Assembly (NCBI GenBank): GCA_036429605.1
Contig: CM071590.1
Location: forward strand, 1,612,001 to 1,676,000
Direction: 5' to 3'
Length of the DNA: 64,000 bases
DNA from: Cladobotryum mycophilum
Lineage: Eukaryota > Ascomycota > Sordariomycetes > Hypocreales > Hypocreaceae
Positions 34,957 through 45,695 of this stretch are shown piece by piece; positions within the stretch are counted from its first letter, which is position 1; every line of letters begins with the position of its first letter. Made by a program: the position numbers and the translations under genes. Below the pieces are notes generated by a model. That model was not told the DNA's origin. It made no database searches and saw only the letters and a program-made list of their open reading frames with translations.

Positions 34957-36761
34957 ATGAACAATAACCTCCATGGTTCTGCTCCCATGGGGCAGGATAC
35001 ACACATGGCCCAAAGCAACGGAGCCGGATATACGGGCGACCAATGGACTAGCATAAGTCCATACAGCCAAAGTCCATACAGCAACAGCCCGATGAATGAA
35101 TTCAATCCCTTTGGCCCATATGCACCTCATGGACTACCTATGGAGTCTCTCAGCAGAATGCCGCCCCCTCCTGTTCACCCTCAAACACCGCATCCATTGA
35201 TACAACCCGCACCACCCATGGGCCATCATCAGCTTCCCATGCTAAACACACAGTGGCCAAGCCAGCTAGCCAATCCAACACCATCAGGGAGCTACTCTGC
35301 GCCCCCCTCTCTATACCGCCATTGTCCTTGCCTCCAGTTGAAGCACACAGGTTGCCCATGCCACATGAGAAGGCGCGAAAAACATTGAGTGCGGAGCAGA
35401 AGCGGGCAATGTGCCTCTTCCACGAAGAGAACCCAGGAACGAGACAGGCAGATATTGGAGCAAGATTTGGCGTGGAAAGAAGGTAGGCATAGGCAACTTA
35501 GCTTTGCCAGTTATAGGTTGAGACGACCAGGCAGAAAATTAAACTAATGATTGAATTTAGCACCGTATCAAAGGTTTTGAGGCAGAAAGATCAATATCTG
35601 AAGCGGGAAACCGAATCCGAGTCGGCAGCTGCCAAGCGCAACAAAGGAAAACACCCAGACTTTGATCGAACGTTGAGTAATTATGTTCGGCGTCAGCAGA
35701 AACTCGGGTTCGAAGTCAGGGACGAAGATATTATGGAACAGGCGAGTTATTTTGCTCGCGTAAGTGGCCATCAAGAAACCCTACCAAACAGTAGTTGGCT
35801 TCAAAAGTTCAAGCAAAAGCATGGAATCGGAGCCGGCCGATTGATGCGTCGCGCATCCGAAACCAACATTCCCGACAGCATGAGGATGTCCACGGCTCTA
35901 CATAATCATTCAGGAAGAAGGAATTCAAGCATCATCTCCCCTATTTCGCCTACGTACCAACTATCGCCTCTGTCTGGAAGCCGTAGCGATGAGGATATAC
36001 ATACCGATGGGCTCGATTTTGATTTCCCGTACAGGCATACAGGGTCTCATTCCTCGACATCTCTGACTAGTGATTTGAGGGAAAACAGTGCATCTTTCTC
36101 AGCAGATCCAATAAGTCCAACAGCACCGGCGCCGGCACCAGTGTCATTCAACTTTTCTTCGGACCCAAATTCTGGAGCATTTTCTGTGGAGCAGAATAAT
36201 ATTCCTCTAGGTTCGAGTGGCCCCGATTTTCAGCATCGTGGAAAGAGGAGCAACACGTTTCCTTCCATCAATGTGGACTATGGCAATCAGGTAACAAATA
36301 CCGACCCAATTACGCCTCGGCATCCTTCAGTCGCAGCTGCGTCAGTTGTTGACTCGCCATCCAACGACACCCATAGCCCTCCGTTCACGATCGATACTAC
36401 ATTGACATCCCCGCCTGCGTTGCGGCGAAGCAGCAGCAACTCAAGCATGACAGCAAGATCTAACAATACGTCTACTGCTGGCAGTGCCATGTCATCTTCA
36501 ACAGCCGATTCATCACCAGTTTCGCCCACCCAGGAAGAGGCTAGGCGTGCCGCCAACACCTTACTTTCGTACATCCAAGGCTTGTCCAACGGACCATTTG
36601 ACCAGAGCGAGTACATAACTGTTGTGCAGTTAACAAAGAAACTCCAAATACAACAGCACCAGACCTTACGGCCTTCCATCGGTGGACTATCTAGGATCCC
36701 TGAGGGCGACGGAGAGCTGTCAATTCAAACAGATACACTGGCGATGATGGAAGCTAGGTGA
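34957..36761 (+). CDS. CENP-B/transposase-type helix-turn-helix DNA-binding protein
   Basis: About 575 aa, probably nuclear. Residues 1-125 are a Pro/Gln/Ser-rich tail. A psq-type CENP-B N-terminal HTH follows (LSAEQKRAMCLFHEENPGT, DIGARFGVERSTVSKVLR), then a CENPB/Tc5-type second HTH (NYVRRQQKLGFEVRDEDI, SSWLQKFKQKHGI). The remaining 330 residues are Ser/Thr/Pro-rich and disordered, with a short C-terminal helix. No DDE endonuclease domain is present, so this is a regulator derived from a pogo-type transposase, as known in fungi, not an active element. The intron is 35483-35560. The frame slips at the C6 run 35302-35307: GSYSAPP and the following SIPPLSLPPVEAHR lie in different frames, joined by one extra C. 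Confidence 0.8.
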
Positions 36762-38043
36762 TCGGGTGGTCAGATAACTCGTTGTTTTCTTGATGCTTTT
36801 CTGAGAATTTTTTCTTTTCTTTTCTTTTCTTTTCGCATTTAGTTTATTAACCTTGGGCGTTCTGGTTGTTTATTCTTTTACTGGAACCATTTTGGGATGG
36901 TGGGAAGGTGAGGGGATAAAAGGGAATATCTTCCTCTGCCATCAATATGATGGCACCCACAAGACAGGCCAACGATGAGAGTCTTTTCTCGAAATTTTTG
37001 GAGACTGTCACTTACCCTGCTCACGCGGGAGAGATGGCGTTGGTGCCTCAAAAGAAATCTCAATGATGGTCTATATCAGGGGTTATAACTGGATATCTCA
37101 CGAACTTCTGATGCATAGCTGATAGGGTTCAGAGGGGGAGTCCATTGTGGGGGAGAACTCGGCATAAAGATTGAAAGAGGCGACTCTATCTATATACTCT
37201 GGCAACAGACTTATCGGCAACGACATCAATTGTGCAACGACTAATATCGATTCCACCTCTTGACTACGGCAAAATATCAATTTTCTCTGTTTTCTTGCGA
37301 CTTTTCATATACCCGATAAGACACTCCTCTACCGCTCACGCGCAATCGGACATGCTACTTCAGGGAATATACCGCTGGCTTTTCCTTGTTCATACTTGTT
37401 GTTTTTTCTGTTTCTGAAGTCCTTATTTACTTGGCGTTTATATATCCTGGCAGGCAGCTGACACGATGGGAAAAGGTGAGAAGGTTGGAAGACCAGTGGC
37501 TGAAGGTGGTACCTTCAATGGTCCTCCATTGAAGTGGGGGAGATTGCGTTGGCTCGACTTGCCATCTTGTACATGCTTGGGTTTGCCTCCTTTTCTTATC
37601 TCGGATTTTTTCTTTCTTTCTTTCATTTTCTTTGGCGATTGGGCGATGGAGATAATGGATCGGAAAACTACATGAGCATGATGCACATGAGGGTTACAAG
37701 ACCTATAGGTACGGATATCTGCTTTTACTGCAGATCGGACACAAAGGGATAGCAGGGAGACTGGGGGAAAGGGAATACTTGGTGGGGCGGCATTTTTCTG
37801 GGGCGTTTTTATTTGTCTCTTGTTCACTAACAACAATTTTTTCATTTCTCCATGGTTATGAAGTGTGTACTTTGTATTTTTCTGTCTGGTGTACGACTCT
37901 TGGAGGCGTTAACGCAAAAAAAGGTCTGGAACATAGCTAGCCAAAGACTATCGTACCTATTTGCAAATCCACACACATATATTGCTTTTTTGCCCTACCG
38001 CATTATTGCCTTTGTTACCTGCCGAGAAAGAAGAAAAAAGTGA
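36762..38043. other. Intergenic region between two convergent genes
   Basis: It holds the 3' regions of the CENP-B-type gene and of the PXA gene. A (TTTTC)n pyrimidine tract lies at 36808-36834. No gene is supported. Confidence 0.5.
36808..36834. repeat. (TTTTC)n tract
   Basis: About five copies of a TTTTC unit, 50 bases after the CENP-B-type stop codon. Confidence 0.85.
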
Positions 38044-38219
38044 TTAACCAAGCCTGTCTTCCCATAGCTCCACTACCCCCTTGTCACTGAGTTCCGGCAT
38101 CAACCTCACGAGGATGAGTTCCAACACGCTATACATTAGGTGCTTGTTACAATACTCATCACCAACCACCATGAGCAAGCTCTCGAGGTCGTCCAACAAG
38201 GTCTCATCTTCATCCTTTG

Positions 38220-38252
<33 letters not shown>

Positions 38253-41200
38253 TAGCACCAGACTCAGACCCAGACCCGCCGCGGCGCCAAGGTCGACCAC
38301 CAAAGTACGCGCGGCTCACGCCTTTCGGCAAAAGGCCCCAAACGGCCCTAGCGGCCCTACGACGCAGAGCAGATAGCTCTTCTTCTGATGAGGGAGCCAC
38401 CAACGTGGAAGTCCCGGGGCTGTTGTTGGGAAACAGAGCACCTCGGAGTGACCGAAGGATGGGTGGTAAGATGGTGGGGTCAAAGATTGATTGAATATGG
38501 TGCGAGAGCAATCTACCAAGGTGGAAAGAAAAAAGAACTGGGGGTTAGCAAGCATGAACATGAATAAGAAAGCTTCGGATCCGACCGTCAGCGGGGGGGG
38601 GGGGGGTGGAGAGTTAGAGGGGAGGGGGCAAAAGAAGAATCGAGTGCACAATAGACGCTTGTTGGTTGAACTCGTGAAAATGGGGGAGGAAACTGGTGGC
38701 TTTCAGGGGTGATCCGTGTAAGTTGTCTCTGATTCTATGTCTTGAGTGTGACGCATCATGCAGATGACCACCAGAAACCCCTCGTGGTGAAGATTGTGAC
38801 CAGATTGGGGCAGTTGGTAAGCTGGGCTTGACTAGTGTGGGGAAGGAAAAGAAGTTTTGCATGGAAGAGGGTTGTTGGATCTCTCCAAAGTAAAGGAATA
38901 GAGATGGGGACGACAATAGGGAAATGATACGTCGACCCGGTCTCTACCCAGTGTGGTGCGGGCAAGGCCAAGGGGGGACAGGGAGGGAGGGGGTTTCTCT
39001 CCCAGATCTCGTTTGTGAAGGTGTGAGCCTGCATAGAGGCTCCCAAGCCACTTGGAGGAGGAACTGCATAAGCGCGGCGTGTTTGAGAGCACACAGTTGG
39101 TTCTTGTCTCGTTCTTCTTTATTCCAGTTTGAGCATCGATTAGCGGCGGCGGTCTTTGCAACGTATGACCGGCAATTGCGGTGTCCTTTTTTTTCTCTTT
39201 CGCCCTCACCACCTGCGTGACAGGCAACGGTTTTCTTAGACACAATCACACTTTGTCCTCCTCGGGGCAAGCTTCAGCAAGCGGTTGCTTCGGGTGGCGC
39301 GGCACGGGGCGAACGGACGGTCGAAGTTTGAATGGGCGAAGCAAAAAAGAAAGGAAGAGAAAAAAGAGGCTTGTCAAAACGCAAAACGGTGGCCCAACGA
39401 GGAAACAAACAACCGGGGTCGAAACCTTGACCCGCTTTGAAGCAGCTGATTGCCCCCTTGTTTGAGGCCGGCGCGTAAACAAGCCATCTAAGTCGATGGG
39501 CTGGCATGGAGTGGTCATGGCTGGCGCGCCATATCGAGCAATGAAAGACCAGATGGCACACTCTGCGCTTCAATTGGCCAGCCTGGTTTCGAAGCTAGCC
39601 AATATGATGTGTAGATTTTGGAGTGGTGTCTTTGTTTCTGTCGCCGTTCGATTCCATAGCCCGCAAGTTTCGCCGTAGTTCGGTTGGATACTTTCACGCC
39701 AAGGGAAAGAAAAACCATCTACTATGTAGACTCCCGGGGCGTCGACAGAATCAGGGCTTTGGATTGAGGTTGGAGCCCAAGTTAGACACCGCGCGTTACG
39801 GCGGATTTCCGGACCCGTTCATGATGCCCTTTTCCGGAAGCTCGTTGCCTCAAGCAGGGGGAGGAGAACCAGTGACACTGATGCAATGCATGTGACCGTG
39901 GGTAAAAAAATGATAAGATGTTGATTCAGTCGGTGGGGATATAGGGAAAGATGGAGAAAGGAAAATTGACTGTCTCACCTGTCAAGAGGACCGTTAAGTC
40001 CCGCAATACGCCATGGGCCATGTACTGCTGCGGTCTGTAGCAGGGACATGAAGCCACTTAGCCAAGGTTTTCTCTCATTCAGCTCAATCAAATTTCCAAA
40101 ACATGACCAGATTTTGAATGAAAGCACAGGAACTTTGTCTGGTGCATGGTCCGAGTACATCGGCAGCGACCCGGCGTATTCATCGTTCGGTAAGACCTTT
40201 GTCCGAGGCGGCAATTGCACAGAATCCGCCAGGGTTCTGGCAAAGAAACGAATTGTGCTGATGAAAAGAATTCCGAGGTGAATAATCAAAACAAAGAATC
40301 CTTGAACTGATACGTTCTGGGATTTCTTCGCCTTCCGTCCAATGCTAGACGGTTCATGCGTGCCAGACACTATTCTCGCCGTCGCCCTTACTTTCTGTTC
40401 CTCCAGCGACCTTGCCGTGATGCAGATGGCTTCGTAGAGAAGCCACGGCTGTGACGCCTTGTTTGCAATGACGTTACCGATTATCAGCTCTGATAAGATT
40501 TGGCCAACAAGGGCCGTCAAACAGGGATTCTCCAAGTCCTCGGTGGGTAGTAGAATAGCTAACACGGCCTGGACTAGCAGCTGACGGTATGCCGCCTCAT
40601 TCTCCCCTTGTAAATTAGATGTTGTCGGATCGTCCGGCTGTGGGACTGGTGAAAGCGCCGGTAGCGGACAAAGGGAATGATAGACTTCACGAGGATTAAC
40701 TCGCACGGGAGCCTGTGACACTGGTCGATGGGCTGCACGGTGGGCTGGAAGAACCAAGTCAGAAAAAGCCCTGAATATGAACATGGCTTCTGCGACCTAC
40801 CGGTAGCATGCCGATCAAGAAGATCAGGTATCTCATCCAGAATCAGACTCTCGAGATCCAGCTTTCTAAACCTTTGCTCTAAGGCCGTGGTGCAATGAGC
40901 AATAATGTGCACTATCTCCGCCACAAACGTCTCGTCCGTCGTAATCTTGCCATACCAGCTCTGTATAAACTCCCGCATGATGATAGCCAAGAACGCATAC
41001 AGCTGCAAATCCACATCGTTGCGACTCGTCAGCGGTGGGAGGAGGTCTTCGATCGGGGGCTGAGCATCACGGCCCTTGTCCTTCAGCTGTTGGGAGCATA
41101 ACGTCCGACGGATGAGCATCAAGGTCGCGCGATCGGATAGAGAATCCAACGACACTGGGCGATTCACCCGGCGATCTGCTTCGGGACCAGGCGCATGTCT

Positions 41201-41259
41201 GTGACGGGGGTTCCGGCTCTGGCTGGCGTAGCGGGAGGAGCGGCGGCGGCGGCGGTCAT
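38044..41259 (-). CDS. PXA-domain membrane protein
   Basis: PXA domains occur in sorting-nexin and lipid-contact proteins (Mdm1, SNX13). The exact role of this short fungal form is not known to me. Exons are 40801-41259, 39979-40744 and 38044-38512, giving about 564 aa. The PXA region starts at NRPVSLDSLSDRATLMLIRR and includes DLQLYAFLAIIMREFIQSWY, VAEIVHIIAHCTTALEQRF and ILLPTEDLENPCLTALVGQI. A hydrophobic segment (GFFVLIIHLGILFISTIRFF) may span or dip into a membrane. The last exon (LSHHIQSIFDPTILPPILRS ... VVGDEYCNKHLMYSVLELIL) matches the family end and includes an Ala tract from a CAG repeat. Intron 2 is 1466 nt. A one-base loss at the G5 run 41206-41210 separates the first 17 residues from the rest. 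Confidence 0.8.
38513..39978 (-). other. 1466-nt intron of the PXA gene
   Basis: Donor GTGAGA at 39978 and acceptor GGTAG ending at 38513 join AG to A, preserving the reading frame between GLNGPLDR and LLSHHIQSIF. Other introns in this window are 51-181 nt. The interior contains a G14 run (38593-38606) and no gene or transposon I can recognise on either strand. Confidence 0.7.
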
Positions 41260-41993
41260 GGCCGGTGTGTTTGGCAAAGTCGTCGAATGATCATGGCTCT
41301 GTCGACAGTGACAGGCGAAACTGCGCAGGTGGTGGCCCTGTTGTTGGCGCTTGAGGCTGAACTCCAGGTAAACAGGACAGGCGGTGACGTTTTGGCCACG
41401 GTCGTCGTTGAGGTTAGGTTGGGTCGCTATTGGGTCGCAGATGGCAGCTGCAAGGACTGCATGAAACGAATGCATCAGCCATGCAACGGCTGTTGAGCCG
41501 CCTGAACCGTGCACTGCAGGTCACCCTCGCACGTGCATTAGGGCGGCCTTTTCAGCGACCTGGAGGGGTCTTGGGGGTGCAAGTGGCATGGAGCAGAGTT
41601 GATCCATGGATGGATATGAGTACTACAACCTACAGGTAGGTATCTAGGATTATCGGCGTGCACAAGTAAACGAACTTGCGTTTCTATACTCCGTAATTCC
41701 TCCTCTTATTTATGAATCCCTCTGTTGCTATTGGCTTCTATGATACTCGTAACTTCCACGGATTTTATCATCATGGCCTCCAGTCCTTGTCCCTCACATG
41801 GTGTATTTGTTATCTTATCGACTTGGACATCGCAAGCAAAGATACTTGTTCCATCTGTTGATTTAACAAGATGCGTCTTTCAGCTAAATGAGAAAGCTAA
41901 GATAATTAATACATAGACAGGTGCAAAGCTACAATCCTCGGGTGCTTCGACATATCAACCCTACAAATCAAGAGAAACCTCCCACACCAGCCA
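41260..41993. other. Intergenic region
   Basis: Promoter of the PXA gene and 3' region of the 2EXR gene. One TACTCCGTA motif lies at 41687-41695. No gene is seen. Confidence 0.5.
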
Positions 41994-43019
41994 TCATGAC
42001 TCCTCATAGCATTTGTCTGAACAGCACCAGAACATTATCTTGGGAACCAAAGTAGGTAGCTCTTCCCTTGTCCTTCTAACCCATTCGTGGTCTGCGTTCG
42101 GGGTGTTCATTACGTGATGTGGCACATGCCCATTTCGAATCCGTGGTATCCATATATTTTCTGCGTCGTCCCCGAGATGTGATTTCTGTTTTCGAGCATC
42201 CAGCCATGCAGCTGCGAGCAGAGTGAAGTTGGCAGTTTCAAGCCATGTATTCACACGGGCCAGAAAGGTCTCTCTGGAAAGTATTATGTTGAATGTCACT
42301 CCTGACATCAAATCTTTGTCTTTGACATTTGATGCCCATAGGTCAAAGTATGATCGTATTGTTTCAGCATCATCCACATCTACCAGTTTGATGCGGTCAT
42401 CGGGAGAGAAAAGCCCTGATCGAGCGGCAACTTCATCCTCCAGATGCAAAACTATGACATATAGAGTCGCATAGCAGGGACCCTTGTGCCGTGCCATCAT
42501 GATATGATGTAAAAGTATAGGATGACTGGTTCCTGGTACGTCGAAAGAATGAAATATGTTGCATGATATGGACGGGATCAAATGATGCCGTTGTGCCTCG
42601 TATAAAAGGCAGGAAATTCGCGTTGAACCGCGATGAATGCGATCATAGCGATGATGCAGACCAGACGGATTGAAATCTTGCCGCTCCTTCCAATTGAAAT
42701 GGAGTACATCCATGTAAGGTTTTGCCCAAATGCCCGAGTTCATACACGAAGGGTCCATCCAGCGACCATATTTGATGCAAACGTCATACGACTCGCGGCA
42801 AACGTGTAGGAGAACTGGGGTGGCAGAGCTGCTAATTGTTGTGTCGATGCCAATACATACCTGGCCAAAACTACTAGTCCAGCTATACCAGTGCGTTTTG
42901 TGAAGAAATGGCGGGTTTACTTCAACCAGGCGAGGACGAATACAATGTAACCAGATAATGCGGCGGATTTCTTTAGGTAACCGGGGGAATAGGGTAAAGT
43001 CTTGTGCGGCAATTGCCAT
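41994..43019 (-). CDS. 2EXR-domain protein of unknown function
   Basis: Single-exon gene of 341 aa. The N-terminus FTLFPRLPKEIRRIIWLHCI is the 2EXR signature, an F-box-like fungal module found in large, lineage-expanded families of unknown function. The body contains VLLHVCRESYDV, the usual continuation of this family, and several Trp/Cys-rich segments. No signal peptide, membrane segment or catalytic motif is evident. It lies in the same orientation as its neighbours PXA (downstream) and MSS51 (upstream), with no sign of co-regulation. The start chosen is the first ATG before the domain. Confidence 0.75.
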   Translation of the reverse strand: MAIAAQDFTLFPRLPKEIRRIIWLHCIRPRLVEVNPPFLHKTHWYSWTSSFGQVCIGIDTTISSSATPVLLHVCRESYDVCIKYGRWMDPSCMNSGIWAKPYMDVLHFNWKERQDFNPSGLHHRYDRIHRGSTRISCLLYEAQRHHLIPSISCNIFHSFDVPGTSHPILLHHIMMARHKGPCYATLYVIVLHLEDEVAARSGLFSPDDRIKLVDVDDAETIRSYFDLWASNVKDKDLMSGVTFNIILSRETFLARVNTWLETANFTLLAAAWLDARKQKSHLGDDAENIWIPRIRNGHVPHHVMNTPNADHEWVRRTREELPTLVPKIMFWCCSDKCYEES

Positions 43020-43800
43020 TATATCTGGCCTTTGATGTTTGAGGGTAGTTGGAGTTTCGCTTGATATTGGTGGACAGGAATCTGATTATCCTCGAATCCA
43101 TTCGGTTTACGAATGAAATGGATTAGGTAGTTCATAAAGATCGTAGATTTGGAAAAGAAAAAAACAAGATGTGTGAGAAGGATGTGACCTTCCCTGACAT
43201 TCTAGAAACCTGCAATGTCATGTGATGGGAAATGGTCTTTTTGGGGCAACCACGAGGATAGGGAAGGAAGGAAACAAGATAGGCACACTTCAATTCAATG
43301 ACGGCAGGCAGGTACTATGGAATGGTTACAGAGAGAAGGTAGTGTGAACCTGAAGAAGTGTTACAGGCTCTCACACTAGTAGGGGACTGAATCAGAGGAG
43401 TAACCTGAGGCCAAACGCGAAATGGGTAAGGAGGATGCTAAAGTTGAAGGGAAATTACTAGGATACTGGCCTACTTTATAAAGGGAATGCTCCTTGCTGA
43501 GATAGAAATGTTGATTCTAAGATATTTACATGGCCATGCATTGCCTTTGTGAGCGAGGTTGGTTTCGAACTTCATGATGGAAGCAGCAAAAAGGGGGATG
43601 TTGACATCTGGGCCATGCAGCCACGGCCTGCGGTTTTGTATTGGTGATCTATTTTCGGCATCCCATAGATAGTACACGGTGAGGAGATTCTATGCATTAC
43701 GGTCATGTGCACACCAAAGCCTCATCTCCAATCATCGTCAAAGTCAAATCCCCCATCGACCTCACTCATCCCTTGTTGCAGTTTCGTACCTAGTATCTTG
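43020..43800. other. Intergenic region
   Basis: Promoter of the 2EXR gene and 3' region of MSS51. A 68-aa minus-strand frame at 43471-43677 has no recognisable features. Nothing else is seen. Confidence 0.5.
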
Positions 43801-45406
43801 TTAGTTCTGCTCTAGAATACCACCATTCAAGGATGACTTTGGACTATACCTTTTGCCTCTAAATGCCCACACGCCAAAATTGCCACAGCTGATGTCTTGG
43901 GGATCCATATCATTCAGATCCCATCGTAAACTCCGGAAAATGTTCTCCCCCGGTTCCAGCAGTACATCAAACTCTCCGGCAGACTTCTTCTTGACCCATT
44001 CTACATCTCGTTCCAGGTCAAGTTTGGTATAGCCCGTACTGATGATTGGTACCTTGGTCTCCAGAAGTAAAGGCAATGTTTCTTCCCACTCATGGCTGCT
44101 TGCAGGATGTCCCAATCCAGGGTGGAAGAGAACAAAACAGTCAAAGTAAGGATCATACGGAGCAAAATAGCCCGTCTTATGGATGGTGTGATAATAATCC
44201 ACAATGGTACTAATCTTCATCTTATACCAAACTCGGTCCTCGATAACCGCGCCGAAAGGGTTTGATGGCGTCCGTTCAGGCAAGGGGAATTCATCGTCTC
44301 GGTTGGCCATACTCTCTGGCCCAATGAAGACGAGGTGGAATTTCGACTCAGGGAACAAGTGTGCCAATTGTACCCACGCGGCTCGCGGTAGCGATGACTC
44401 TGCTCGAGCACCAAGAATGAATAACCGCACTGGGGGAGGTTCCGGGCGAAGCTGATTGATCTTAGCACCTCGACCAGATCTAGGAGGATGCAAATTATAT
44501 CTCAGAGCTATTAGATTATTATTATGTTAGTCAATGATTCGAACATGCCTAACAAAAGGGTGTACACGTACCGCTAAAGCTTTTCAAGCCCTCTACAGTG
44601 AGGTGGTTCCCCTTGTTGATGCTATACGGACTCAATTCGTGCAAGACGCTACCAATGGTAATAGGATAGGTCAAAAGTCGAGTGATTTGCCTCATAGACC
44701 GATCAGAATCCACCGCAGCAAACTCTCGAGTATACATGAAAGTGTCCCAGTTCGTCAAGTTGACCGCAGCAATATCCTGTGGTAGATCGGGGAGGTTTCC
44801 CTCATGGAATACTCGACCTGACCGGAGATCATGGTCGTCCTCATTTATTTGCCGGAGAGTGTCGCATATCTTCAAATGTCCTTCATAATCATCCATCCAA
44901 TGTTCCTTGCTGCAGTAAACAGGAAACCCGCAATCAGGACATTCAAAGTCCACATGTGCTGGAGCCATCTCTCCTGTCTTTGCTTCCGTTCCTTCGCCTG
45001 CGGGAGATATCGTTGGGACTGTCGTTGGTTTGTGATCCGGATGCGGGCAGTAGGCATGTTGTCTTATGAAGGCGGCTCGACGACGGAACTCCGGAACTGG
45101 AGAGGAAGAGAACGGATGGAACAAATCATCCTGGCTTAATTTTAGTGTTGGAGATTGAGTAGATTCTGCAGTAGCTGTGACCGCCTTTTTAGAATTCGCA
45201 TTGAACGAGAATTCTCTGGTATTGGTAGTTGAACCGGTTCCTGTAGTTATGCGCTTGCTTTCCAGAGACTTGGAGGAGCATGAATGCACACCTCGAACAG
45301 AGGGGCTTGTCCACACTTTGGGTCCTCCACTCGCCACTTGCCTGCGCAGATTGACAGAGCAACGGCCACAGAGGCTGCTGGCTGCTCTGCGCAGAGCCGG
45401 CTCCAT
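43801..45406 (-). CDS. MSS51: Mss51-like mitochondrial COX1 translational activator
   Basis: In yeast Mss51 activates translation of COX1 mRNA and couples it to cytochrome oxidase assembly in the mitochondrial matrix. Exons are 44572-45406 and 43801-44507 (513 aa). The Arg-rich, acid-poor N-terminus (MEPALRRAASSLCGRCSVNL) is a plausible mitochondrial presequence. The family zinc-finger region is present: CPHPDH near residue 120, then CPDCGFPVYCSKEHW and HLKIC (about 156-181). The conserved GRVFHEGNLPDLPQ, NWDTFMYTREF and TYPITIGSVLHELSPY follow. The second half (VRLFILGARAESSLP, FVLFHPGLGHP, WVKKKSAGEFDVLLEPGENIF) is the family C-terminal domain. The frame is intact. The gene is divergent from RSE1, with ATG codons 289 bases apart. 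Confidence 0.92.
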
Positions 45407-45695
45407 TTTAGAGTTGAATTGAATCGAATTCAAGTCTCTACGATGCTGCTCAATGCCTGTCGCATTTCGTTTCGCTGGTGAGCCAAGAGCACAATTTCTG
45501 GGAGCTCGGACCACTCAGGTACTGCCGCATTATCATTTCTCCGTCTTTCCGAGTATTTGCCAAACATTTGAAGTCCAAGCTCCATCTGCTTTCTCAAGTA
45601 AAAAACATCATCTTTTTTCTTAACGCGATCAAGCGGTCCAGTCGGTTTTTCAAGCTTCTCAAGCCGCGCAGGCTCGACTGCGCCCAGTCGAGACC
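45407..45695. promoter_or_regulatory. Shared divergent promoter MSS51/RSE1
   Basis: Only 289 bases separate the two start codons, so both core promoters must lie here. I see no TATA box. The RSE1 side is T-rich near 45600-45660. Confidence 0.5.
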
